Positions 1-7,523 of a DNA stretch of 7,523 nt are shown piece after piece. The translations under genes were made by a program, and so were the position numbers. Numbering within the stretch: position 1 is the first letter of the stretch; each line of letters opens with the position of its first letter. The DNA is from an uncultured Lysobacterales bacterium (GTDB taxonomy: Bacteria > Pseudomonadota > Gammaproteobacteria > Xanthomonadales > Xanthomonadaceae): positions 1 through 7,523 of the forward strand of contig CAMPJI010000102.1 in assembly GCA_946886865.1 (NCBI GenBank), written 5' to 3'. The notes under the pieces are model-generated. The model ran no database searches. It was not told the DNA's origin and was given only the letters and a program-made list of their open reading frames with translations.

Positions 1-69
1 TGGCGGGCGGGTCGCCGGGGTGGGCTGGCCTTTAAGCTCGACACCCCACCTCTGACGCGAACCTTCCCG

Positions 70-585
70 ATGCGAACTGTGTGCCCTGCCCTTCTGGCTG
101 CCGTGCTGCTGGCATCGTGCGCCAGCCCGCGGCCTGCTGAAAACGCCACCGGCGGTGTGGCCTTCGTCGTCGTGCGGCACGCCGAGAAGGCCCCCGAAGC
201 CGATGACCCTGCACTGACCGACGCCGGCCGGGCGCGTGCCGAGCGGCTTGCACGCTCGCTGGACGGGGACGCGCTGGTGGCCGTGTACTCGACGGACTTC
301 CGGCGTACGCGACAAACGGCGGCACCGGCGGCGGCGCGCCACGGCATCGACGTCACCGCCTACGACGCGAAAGCACCGCCCGCGACGTTCGCCGACACCC
401 TGCGGCAGCGCCATCGCAACGGCACGGTGCTGGTGGTGGGCCACAGCAATACCGCGCCTGACATCGCCGCGGCGCTGTGCGGCTGCCCGGTCGCGCCCAT
501 GCCGGAAACCGAATACGGGCGCCGCATGGTGGTCACGGTGGACGCCACCGGTGGCGCCACGCTCGACGTGTCCAACGCGCCGTGA
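70..585 (+). CDS. Histidine phosphatase family lipoprotein
   Basis: This 171-residue protein belongs to the histidine phosphatase (phosphoglycerate mutase-like, SixA-type) superfamily, whose members remove phosphate through a phospho-histidine intermediate; the substrate cannot be told from sequence. Visible are the RHAEK motif at residues 36-40 (catalytic His37), a region resembling [12 protein letters not shown] at 49-60, RTRQTA at 79-84 (phosphate-binding Arg), and VVGHSN at 122-127 (second catalytic His125). The N-terminus is a short hydrophobic signal ending in the lipobox LASC with Cys17, so the mature protein should be a lipid-anchored periplasmic or outer-membrane protein. The ATG at 70 is chosen because the signal begins there; no clear Shine-Dalgarno precedes it. 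Its stop overlaps the GTG start of the endonuclease V gene. Family call is firm, physiological role unknown. Confidence 0.9.
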   Translation: MRTVCPALLAAVLLASCASPRPAENATGGVAFVVVRHAEKAPEADDPALTDAGRARAERLARSLDGDALVAVYSTDFRRTRQTAAPAAARHGIDVTAYDAKAPPATFADTLRQRHRNGTVLVVGHSNTAPDIAAALCGCPVAPMPETEYGRRMVVTVDATGGATLDVSNAP

Positions 586-1259
586 GGCCCCTGCCCGACT
601 GGACCGGCGACACCGCCGCGCTGCGCGAGCAGCAGGTCGACCTGGCGGCCCGCGTGTCGTTGTGCGACGACCTGCCCGCCCCGCTCCGGTACGTGGCCGG
701 GCTGGACGTGGGCTTCGAGGACGGCGGCGATACCACGCGGGCGGCGGTGGTGCTGATGGATGGCGCAACGGGCGACGTGGTGGAACAGCACGTCGCGCGG
801 ATCCGCACCCGCATGCCGTACATCCCCGGCTTCCTCAGCTTCCGTGAACTGCCGGCCCTGCTGGACGCACTGGCCATGCTGGCGACAACGCCGGACCTGG
901 TGTTTGTCGACGGCCACGGCGTGGCGCATCCCCGTGGGTTGGGCGTGGCGGCCCACGTCGGCGTCGAAACCGGCTGGGCCATGATCGGCGTGGCCAAGAA
1001 GGTGCTGGTCGGACGCCACGCCGAACCCGGCCCCACGCCCGGCGATCGCGAGCCGCTGCTGCACCACGGCCGGCGCATCGGCACGGTGCTGCGCAGCAAG
1101 GTGCGCTGCCGGCCACTGATCGTGTCGCCGGGGCACCGGATCAGCCATGACACGGCCGTCGAGCAGGTGGTGGCCCGTCTGGCCGGCTATCGCCTGCCCG
1201 AACCCACGCGTCTGGCGGACCGCCTGGCATCGCGGCGGGACACGCAGCGGCCGGGCTGA
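582..1259 (+). CDS. nfi: Endonuclease V (deoxyinosine 3' endonuclease)
   Basis: Endonuclease V is a cytoplasmic repair enzyme that recognises deaminated bases, chiefly deoxyinosine, and nicks the second phosphodiester bond 3' of the lesion in a Mg2+-dependent reaction. The 225-residue product, close to the 223 of E. coli Nfi, carries the family blocks: VAGLDVGF with Asp42, [12 protein letters not shown] with Tyr80 and Glu89, [13 protein letters not shown] with Asp110 and His116, and GVAKK with Lys139. The metal-binding acidic residues are all present. I start it at GTG 582, although the frame is open upstream to an ATG at 477, because the 477-581 translation is a shadow of the phosphatase gene and because residues Tyr80, Glu89, Asp110 and Lys139 then fall at the numbers known from Thermotoga EndoV. 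The GTGA overlap with the preceding stop and the lack of a Shine-Dalgarno suggest translational coupling. Confidence 0.95.
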   Translation: MRPLPDWTGDTAALREQQVDLAARVSLCDDLPAPLRYVAGLDVGFEDGGDTTRAAVVLMDGATGDVVEQHVARIRTRMPYIPGFLSFRELPALLDALAMLATTPDLVFVDGHGVAHPRGLGVAAHVGVETGWAMIGVAKKVLVGRHAEPGPTPGDREPLLHHGRRIGTVLRSKVRCRPLIVSPGHRISHDTAVEQVVARLAGYRLPEPTRLADRLASRRDTQRPG

Positions 1260-1347
1260 GCGGCCGCGCAACGCTGCGTCGCGGGGACGGCGCTGCGGTC
1301 TGCCGGGGCACGTGGCAGTCTGGCGCCCCGCCCTGACGGAGCTGCCC

Positions 1348-2208
1348 ATGACCACCGTGATCGCGCCGCGCGTGCATGACATCGGCGGGTTCGAAGTCCG
1401 CCGAGCGGTGCCGAGCCTGCAGGCGCGCAGCGTGGGGCCGTTCGTGTTTGTCGACCACATGGGGCCGGCGGTGTTCGAGCCCGGTACCGGCATCGACGTG
1501 CGCCCGCACCCGCACATCGGCCTGGCGACGGTCACCTACCTGTGGTCGGGCACCATCCGCCACCGCGACACCCTGGGCAGCCTGCAGGACATCGCCGCCG
1601 GCGACGTCAACTGGATGACGGCCGGCCGCGGCATCGCCCATTCCGAACGCACGCCCGACCCGCTGCGGTGCGGCCCGCATCCGCTGCATGGCATGCAGAC
1701 CTGGGTGGCGCTGCCACGCGGCGATGAAGAAGCCCGGCCCGCTTTCCACCACCACGCCGCGGCGACCATCCCGCAACAACGCCGCGATGGGGCATGGCTG
1801 CGCGTGGTGGCCGGCCGCGGCTACGGCGAGGAGTCGCCGGTCGCGGTGTTTGCCGACACGCTGTACGTGGCCATCGACCTGGAACCCGGGGCCGAGCTGG
1901 CGATCGACGATGGCCACCGCGAACGCGCGCTCTACGTGCTGGAAGGGCAGGCGCAGTTGGACGGGGCGGACCTGCCGGAGAAACACCTCATCCTGCTGGA
2001 CGATGGCGGCCGGCCGCGGTTGCGCGCGCTCACCGCGATCAAGGCGATGCTGCTGGGTGGCGAGCCGTTGGACGGGCCACGCCACCTGTGGTGGAACTTC
2101 GTGTCCAGCTCCAGGGACCGCATCGAGCAGGCCAAGCAGGATTGGGTCGAGGGCCGCTTCGGCCAGGTGCCGGACGACGACGAATTCATCCCGCTGCCCG
2201 AGCGCTGA
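1348..2208 (+). CDS. Pirin family protein (bicupin), first copy
   Basis: This is a 286-residue pirin-family bicupin, a non-haem iron protein. Some bacterial pirins show quercetin 2,3-dioxygenase activity in vitro, but the physiological substrate of most is unknown. The N-terminal cupin has the expected metal tetrad: His54 and His56 in RPHPHIGLATVTYLW, and His98 with Glu100 in MTAGRGIAHSER. The C-terminal cupin (about residues 165-250) is more diverged, and the tail carries a conserved WWNFVSSS motif at about 248-255. The ATG at 1348 is preceded by ACGGAG (1336-1341) with 6 bp spacing; the in-frame extension upstream to 1147 lies over the endonuclease V gene and is discarded. It sits 88 bp after nfi on the same strand and may be co-transcribed. 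It is clearly a different subfamily from the pirin at 3019-3873. Confidence 0.94.
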   Translation: MTTVIAPRVHDIGGFEVRRAVPSLQARSVGPFVFVDHMGPAVFEPGTGIDVRPHPHIGLATVTYLWSGTIRHRDTLGSLQDIAAGDVNWMTAGRGIAHSERTPDPLRCGPHPLHGMQTWVALPRGDEEARPAFHHHAAATIPQQRRDGAWLRVVAGRGYGEESPVAVFADTLYVAIDLEPGAELAIDDGHRERALYVLEGQAQLDGADLPEKHLILLDDGGRPRLRALTAIKAMLLGGEPLDGPRHLWWNFVSSSRDRIEQAKQDWVEGRFGQVPDDDEFIPLPER

Positions 2209-2227
2209 GCCGACCGTTCGTCGGTTT
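2208..2227 (+). terminator. Possible weak terminator after first pirin
   Basis: Directly at the pirin stop codon the bases CCGAC (2210-2214) and GTCGG (2220-2224) can pair around a CGTTC loop, followed by only three T residues. The short stem and poor T tract make this a weak candidate. A promoter lies about 25 bp downstream, so a transcription boundary here would make sense. Confidence 0.3.
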
Positions 2228-2251
2228 CCCCTGAAACTGAATCGGGCCGAT

Positions 2252-2280
2252 TTGTCAATCCCCCGCGACTGGACTATGTT
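2252..2280 (+). promoter_or_regulatory. Sigma70-like promoter for the small exported protein
   Basis: TTGTCA at 2252-2257 (five of six matches to the -35 consensus) is separated by exactly 17 bp from TATGTT at 2275-2280 (four of six matches to the -10 consensus). The spacing is ideal, the region is locally less GC-rich than its surroundings, and it lies between the pirin stop and the next start. The predicted transcription start is near 2287, giving a leader of about 50 nt. Confidence 0.6.
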
Positions 2281-2301
2281 GCACCTGCAACACGTGTGCA
2301 A
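2279..2301. promoter_or_regulatory. Inverted repeat overlapping the predicted transcription start
   Basis: TTGCAC (2279-2284) and GTGCAA (2296-2301) form a perfect 6-bp inverted repeat with an 11-bp spacer, and the spacer region also includes the 8-bp palindrome ACACGTGT (2290-2297). It overlaps the end of the -10 element and the expected start of transcription, a typical place for a repressor site. No regulator can be named, and chance symmetry is possible. Confidence 0.35.
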
Positions 2302-2338
2302 TGCGCGTGAAGATGTGGAACAACCCAGGGGGAAATCG

Positions 2339-2800
2339 ATGAAGATGTCGGCACGAAGCTTGCCGTTTCTGCTGCTGCTCGGGGTCGCGGCGCAGGGTCA
2401 GGCCCAGGACCCCTCCGCGTGCCCGCAATTGCCTGCCGATTCGGGACTGGCCTGGCAGCACCAGGCGGCCGGTGACTCGGAGTTCTGTCGCGCGTTGCGC
2501 GAGGACGGGTCGGAAGCCTTCGGGATGGTGATCGGGCGGGACTCGCCGTTCGAGCCCAACCGCAGCAACCGCGAAGAAACGGCGCGCATCGATGGACGCG
2601 AGGTGCAGTGGTACCGCGCCGAACTCGCCCTGAAGCCGGGCGTCGAAGCGCGCGAAACGCTGGTGGAGCTGCCGGACGGACGCGTGGCGCACATCTGGCT
2701 GCAGGCCGAATCCAGCGACGCGCTCCAGGCCGCGTTTGAACAGGCCGAGGGCCTGCGGTTCGGCGCGCGGCGCGACACGCAGGTGGCGGCGGGTCAGTAG
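2339..2800 (+). CDS. Small exported protein of unknown function
   Basis: I do not recognise a named family for this 153-residue protein. It starts with a clear Sec signal peptide: MKMSARS followed by the hydrophobic stretch LPFLLLLGVAA, with likely cleavage near residue 22 or 23 (GQA-QD or AQ-DP), so the mature part of about 130 residues should be periplasmic or secreted. Two cysteines remain after cleavage, Cys28 and Cys50, which could form a disulfide. The rest is soluble and mixed in character with no membrane segment, no lipobox and no catalytic motif I can point to. The ATG at 2339 has a strong AGGGGGA Shine-Dalgarno (2327-2333) 5 bp upstream; an alternative ATG at 2345 is less well spaced. 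The gene has its own promoter candidate and terminator, so it is probably monocistronic. The coding call is firm; the function is unknown. Confidence 0.85.
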   Translation: MKMSARSLPFLLLLGVAAQGQAQDPSACPQLPADSGLAWQHQAAGDSEFCRALREDGSEAFGMVIGRDSPFEPNRSNREETARIDGREVQWYRAELALKPGVEARETLVELPDGRVAHIWLQAESSDALQAAFEQAEGLRFGARRDTQVAAGQ

Positions 2801-2828
2801 GCCGCCCGCTTGACGGCTGGACCATGAC

Positions 2829-2864
2829 AAAGGGCCATGTCGTGCGACATGGCCCTTTTTCTTT
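2829..2864 (+). terminator. Strong rho-independent terminator
   Basis: Bases 2829-2842 and 2845-2858 are perfect reverse complements (14 bp, drawn around a 2-nt loop; in practice a 12-13 bp stem with a 4-6 nt loop), containing GGGCCATGTCG and its complement. The arm runs into TTTTT and then CTTTTC, a good U tract for plus-strand transcripts. It lies 28 bp after the stop of the exported-protein gene. On the minus strand the tail is poor, so it is probably mostly one-directional, protecting against read-through into the convergent pirin gene. Confidence 0.9.
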
Positions 2865-2895
2865 TCTCGTTGAAGCACCGCCCCCCGGTCGAAGC

Positions 2896-2930
2896 GGGTG
2901 CCGGCGTTCGCCGGGCGACGGCCTTGGGGA
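2896..2930. repeat. Diverged REP-like palindrome in the convergent gap
   Basis: The segment aligns with 5438-5473 (the right REP arm inside rlmKL) at about 28 of 36 columns with one gap, counted by hand. The hairpin CCGGC-GTTC-GCCGG replaces CCCGC-CTTC-GCGGG, so one stem pair has swapped orientation, a compensatory change that keeps the stem. The flank GACGGC(T/C)TTGGGG is shared beyond the hairpin. It lies between two convergent genes, a usual location for REP-type elements. Confidence 0.55.
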
Positions 2931-3018
2931 CATCCGGGCGGACAGGTGAATCTGTCGAGCTCGACCCCTCTCCTGCCGCACGCACCGAAAGGGAGGCCCC
3001 GGGGCGCGGACTCCGACG

Positions 3019-3873
3019 CTAGAACCGGCCTTCCTGGAAATCCACGAATGCCTGCATCAGTTCCTGGCGGGTGTTCATCACGAACGGGCCGTGGCGGGCG
3101 ACCGGCTCGCGAAGCGGGCGGCCGGCGACCAGGATCAGGCGGGCACCGGTGTCGCCCGCCCGCAGCGCCAGGCGGTCGCCGCCGCCCAGGACGGCCAGCG
3201 TCTGCCCGGGCAGCGCACGCGCATCGTCGCCCTCGCCCACGGCGACCTCGCCTTCGTACCCGTAAACGAACACGTTGTGCCCGGCGGGCAACGTGTAACC
3301 CCAGGACGCGCCGGGCTGCAGCGCGATGTCCAGGTACAGCGGCTCGGTGGCCGGCTGCGCGATCGGCCCGACCACGCCATCCACCTCACCGGCGATGACC
3401 TTGACCGACACGCCCGGCGCGGCCTCGACCTGCGGGATGCGGTCGGGCGCGAACTCCTGATACCGCGGCGCGGTCATCTTCTCCCGCCCCGGCAGGTTGA
3501 CCCACAGCTGGAAGCCGCGCATGCGGCCTTCCTCCTGCTCGGGCATTTCCGAGTGCACCAGTCCGCGCCCAGCGGTCATCCACTGCACGCTGCCGGGCAC
3601 CAGCACGCCCTCGTTGCCGTGGTTGTCCTTGTGGCGCATGCGGCCGTCGAGCATGTAGGTGACCGTCTCGAAGCCGCGATGCGGGTGCTCGGGAAAGCCG
3701 GCGAGGTAGTCCTCGGGCCGGTCGGTGCCGAATTCGTCCAGCAGCAGGAACGGGTCGAGGTCGGGGAGCTGCGGGCTGCCGATCACGCGGGTCAGCTTGA
3801 CGCCCGCACCGTCGGACGCGGGCATGCCGCGGACGGTGCGGGTGATGCGGGCGGCGGGGGCAATCGCGTTCAT
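3019..3873 (-). CDS. Pirin family protein, canonical type, second copy
   Basis: This 284-residue bicupin is a close relative of canonical pirins, including human pirin, an iron-binding nuclear protein, and bacterial homologues with reported quercetinase activity. Shared blocks include LDPFLLLDEF (39-48), EHPHRGFETVTYML (62-75), VQWMTAGRGLVHSEMP (96-111), LQLWVNL-like FQLWVNL, and near the C-terminus PLREPVARHGPFVMNT. The iron ligands are His63, His65, His107 and Glu109, matching His56, His58, His101 and Glu103 of human pirin. The start is ATG at 3873, preceded on the minus strand by GGAG with 7 bp spacing; the longer reading to 3972 adds residues unlike the family. It follows rlmKL by 147 bp on the same strand, a gap that holds a hairpin. 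Actual substrate is unknown. It is not a recent duplicate of the pirin at 1348-2208, since the two differ through most of their length. Confidence 0.95.
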   Translation of the reverse strand: MNAIAPAARITRTVRGMPASDGAGVKLTRVIGSPQLPDLDPFLLLDEFGTDRPEDYLAGFPEHPHRGFETVTYMLDGRMRHKDNHGNEGVLVPGSVQWMTAGRGLVHSEMPEQEEGRMRGFQLWVNLPGREKMTAPRYQEFAPDRIPQVEAAPGVSVKVIAGEVDGVVGPIAQPATEPLYLDIALQPGASWGYTLPAGHNVFVYGYEGEVAVGEGDDARALPGQTLAVLGGGDRLALRAGDTGARLILVAGRPLREPVARHGPFVMNTRQELMQAFVDFQEGRF

Positions 3874-3920
3874 CGGCAGGCTCCTGTTGGGCGGGCGCCA
3901 CATGGGCAGACCACAAGGAT

Positions 3921-3952
3921 GGTGCCGGACGGCCGCGACGCCATCCGGCACC
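3921..3952. repeat. Inverted repeat between rlmKL and second pirin
   Basis: GGTGCCGGA (3921-3929) and TCCGGCACC (3944-3952) pair perfectly, and after one C-A mismatch GGC and GCC extend the stem around a CGCGAC loop. It lies 48 bp upstream of the pirin start and 68 bp after the rlmKL stop. There is no T tract on either strand, so it is not a standard intrinsic terminator; it could be an mRNA-stabilising or processing hairpin at the 3' end of rlmKL or in the pirin leader. Confidence 0.5.
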
Positions 3953-4020
3953 GGCGCAAACCTGTGTTCCATCCCGGCAACGCCCGGCCCGCGGCCCGAT
4001 CTGGCATACGCCCGAACGCG

Positions 4021-6390
<2,370 letters not shown>

Positions 6391-6463
6391 TTTGGGGTTC
6401 CGGTGTGGTGGAGCGAGGGCTGATGATGGGTGCTGGGACGTGGAGAGGTGTCGCCTCGCCGAA

Positions 6464-6498
6464 CCCTCTCCCCCACCCCTCTCCCGGGAGGAGAGGGG
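6464..6498. repeat. CCCTCTCCC/GGGAGAGGG inverted repeat upstream of rlmKL
   Basis: CCCCTCTCC (6476-6484) and GGAGAGGGG (6490-6498) form a perfect 9-bp stem around a CGGGA loop, and a second copy of the left arm, CCCTCTCCC, lies at 6464-6472, so two alternative stems are possible. It fills much of the 121-bp gap between the hydrolase stop and the rlmKL start. There is no T tract. Similar pyrimidine-rich/purine-rich palindromes are, to my knowledge, dispersed intergenic repeats in xanthomonads and relatives, but copy number here cannot be seen. Confidence 0.6.
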
Positions 6499-6511
6499 GC
6501 TTTCGAGGCGA

Positions 6512-7036
6512 CTAGAGCGCGGCGAGCAGCGCGGCGAACGCGTCGGCGCTGGCATCGACATGCGCGGACAGCCGGTGGCTGTCGTCGACCAGGTGCAGGC
6601 GGGCGCTGCGGGTGCGCGCCCAGGCGACGACGTGCTCGGCCGGGATCAGCTCGTCGTGCCAGCCATGGATGATCGCGGTCGGCACGCGCGCGGCGTCCAG
6701 CGGGTGCGCTTCGTGCAGGCGGATCGGTGGCGCCATCAGGAACAGGCCGGCGACCGGCACCTGCAGCGACACCAGCCCGGAGATGAAGGCGCCCAGGCTG
6801 GAACCGGCCAGCACCAGCGGACCACGTGTAGCGGCCTCACGGGCGCGCTCGAGCAGGCGCTGGCGGCGGGCGGCGACGTCGCCGAGCTCGCTGACCTCGC
6901 GCATGGCGTCCAGGTCGGTGTAATCCGGCCGCTCGTGGGTCCAGCCCAGGTGCTGCGCGGCGTCGGCCAGGGCGGTGACCTTGGTGGCGTCGGGGCCGCT
7001 TTCGAAGCCGTGGGAGAGGATGCAGTGTCCGCGCAT
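6512..7036 (-). CDS. Small alpha/beta hydrolase, YqiA/RBBP9-like
   Basis: This 174-residue protein is a compact alpha/beta-fold hydrolase, probably a carboxylesterase-type enzyme acting in the cytoplasm on an unknown ester. The N-terminal [15 protein letters not shown] (6-20) carries the oxyanion-region HG and resembles the start of the YqiA/RBBP9 group; GSSLG (78-82) is the nucleophile elbow with Ser80; HGWHDELIP (124-132) supplies the likely acid Asp128; DSHRL (152-156) supplies the catalytic His154. All three triad residues are present. No signal peptide is seen. I choose ATG 7036 because the family N-terminus begins there; no convincing Shine-Dalgarno precedes it, which leaves the start slightly uncertain. 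It lies 62 bp after the MOSC gene and 121 bp before rlmKL on the same strand. Exact subfamily is not certain. Confidence 0.88.
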   Translation of the reverse strand: MRGHCILSHGFESGPDATKVTALADAAQHLGWTHERPDYTDLDAMREVSELGDVAARRQRLLERAREAATRGPLVLAGSSLGAFISGLVSLQVPVAGLFLMAPPIRLHEAHPLDAARVPTAIIHGWHDELIPAEHVVAWARTRSARLHLVDDSHRLSAHVDASADAFAALLAAL

Positions 7037-7098
7037 GGATAACCGGGTCGTGTTGCGCCCGGAGTCGCGGGCAGGAGTGTTTTCGGAGAGCAGGAACG

Positions 7099-7523
7099 TC
7101 AGGGCTCGGCAGTGACGGCGTCGCCCAGGCGGATCGCGCCGCCTTCGAGGATGCGCGCACACAGCCCGCCCATCCCGCGCATCGCGTTGTAGCCGCCGGG
7201 GCCCAACGCCGCTTCCATGCGCGAGCACGGATCGCAGGCGTCGGTGCCTTCCAGCAGCACATCGCCGATACGGAAGCGTCGGCCCTTCAGCGCGATCAGC
7301 GGCAGGCCCGAAACGACCAGGTTGCGCCGCAACTGCGACGCCTCGACCGAAGCGTGGCCCGACAGCGCCGCGATGACGGGCAGGTGCTCGGCCTGGATCA
7401 GGGTCACGCCGCGCTTGCCGCTGCCGCCGCGGTAGCGGTCGCCGTCAAGGCCGCCGCCGGTGCCGGCCTCGACCTCGGCCACTTCGCGCATCGGCTTGTT
7501 GCGTGCGGGACGCACACCGATCC
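7099..7523 (-). CDS. MOSC domain-containing protein (5' end outside window)
   Basis: The frame encodes at least 140 residues of a MOSC (MOCO sulfurase C-terminal) domain, a family of beta-barrel proteins linked to molybdenum-cofactor sulfur or substrate handling; stand-alone bacterial members mostly have unproven roles. Supporting motifs are IGVRPARNKPM at the visible N-terminus, the GLDGDRY segment, LIQAEHLPVIA, LRRNLVVSG, and the conserved cysteine region DACDPCSRMEAALGPGG followed by MRGMGGLCARIL. The family usually begins a few residues before the RPAR motif, and here the open frame runs through the window edge, so the start is probably beyond 7523 and the GTG at 7515 is unlikely to be the true one. 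The cysteine region is intact. It is the first gene of the minus-strand series here and is followed 62 bp later by the hydrolase. Confidence 0.9.
   Translation of the reverse strand, partial: IGVRPARNKPMREVAEVEAGTGGGLDGDRYRGGSGKRGVTLIQAEHLPVIAALSGHASVEASQLRRNLVVSGLPLIALKGRRFRIGDVLLEGTDACDPCSRMEAALGPGGYNAMRGMGGLCARILEGGAIRLGDAVTAEP

Noticed and set aside
1304..1330. CGGGGC/GCCCCG inverted repeat before the first pirin as a terminator or riboswitch
   Set aside because: Only 6 bp with a 15-base loop in a GC-rich gap and no T tract; chance pairing is likely.
360..1535. A 391-codon minus-strand frame antisense to the phosphatase, endonuclease V and first pirin
   Set aside because: All three plus-strand genes carry complete catalytic motifs; this frame crosses all of them and has no recognisable domain.
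1141..2301. A 386-codon minus-strand frame antisense to the first pirin
   Set aside because: It mirrors the pirin coding sequence and lacks any family motif.
2965..3003. CCTCTC ... GGGAGG stem resembling the repeat at 6464-6498
   Set aside because: The pairing needs a G-T wobble and an 18-base loop, and the similarity is limited to short pyrimidine/purine runs; too weak to call a repeat copy.
6391..6561. Upstream extension of rlmKL to an ATG at 6561
   Set aside because: It reads through the palindromic repeat and overlaps the end of the hydrolase gene; the family N-terminus [10 protein letters not shown] begins at GTG 6390.

Overview
The window is GC-rich (about 70% by eye) and densely coded. 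It is most consistent with a gammaproteobacterium of the Xanthomonadaceae/Lysobacteraceae (Lysobacter, Luteimonas or Pseudoxanthomonas-like). The pointers are the fused RlmKL rRNA methyltransferase (a gammaproteobacterial arrangement), the strong GC bias in codons, GTG starts, and REP-like palindromes with the CCGCGAAGGCGGGAA core that I associate with this family. The genus cannot be fixed from the sequence alone.

Layout. The plus-strand block (70-2800) holds a lipoprotein-type histidine phosphatase, an endonuclease V gene overlapping it by 4 bp (GTGA), a pirin-family cupin, and a small exported protein of unknown function. The last gene has its own good sigma70-like promoter and a strong intrinsic terminator. 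The minus-strand block (7523-3019, read right to left) holds a MOSC-domain protein cut by the window edge, a small YqiA/RBBP9-like alpha/beta hydrolase, the bifunctional 23S rRNA methyltransferase rlmKL, and a second pirin that closely resembles human pirin. The two blocks converge on a 218-bp gap at 2801-3018, which carries the terminator and palindromic repeats.

Most genes are ordinary housekeeping or accessory genes: inosine/deamination repair, rRNA modification, and iron-dependent cupins. I see no defence system, mobile enzyme, tRNA, rRNA or CRISPR array. The notable feature is inside rlmKL. A pair of inverted REP-like palindromes (5319-5354 and 5428-5463, 31 of 36 bases matching) sits in frame within the RlmL methyltransferase domain, just before its catalytic NPPY motif, and adds about 65 residues to a conserved enzyme. 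A related diverged palindrome lies in the convergent intergenic gap at 2896-2930. This recalls the Rickettsia palindromic elements, which also insert in frame into protein genes.
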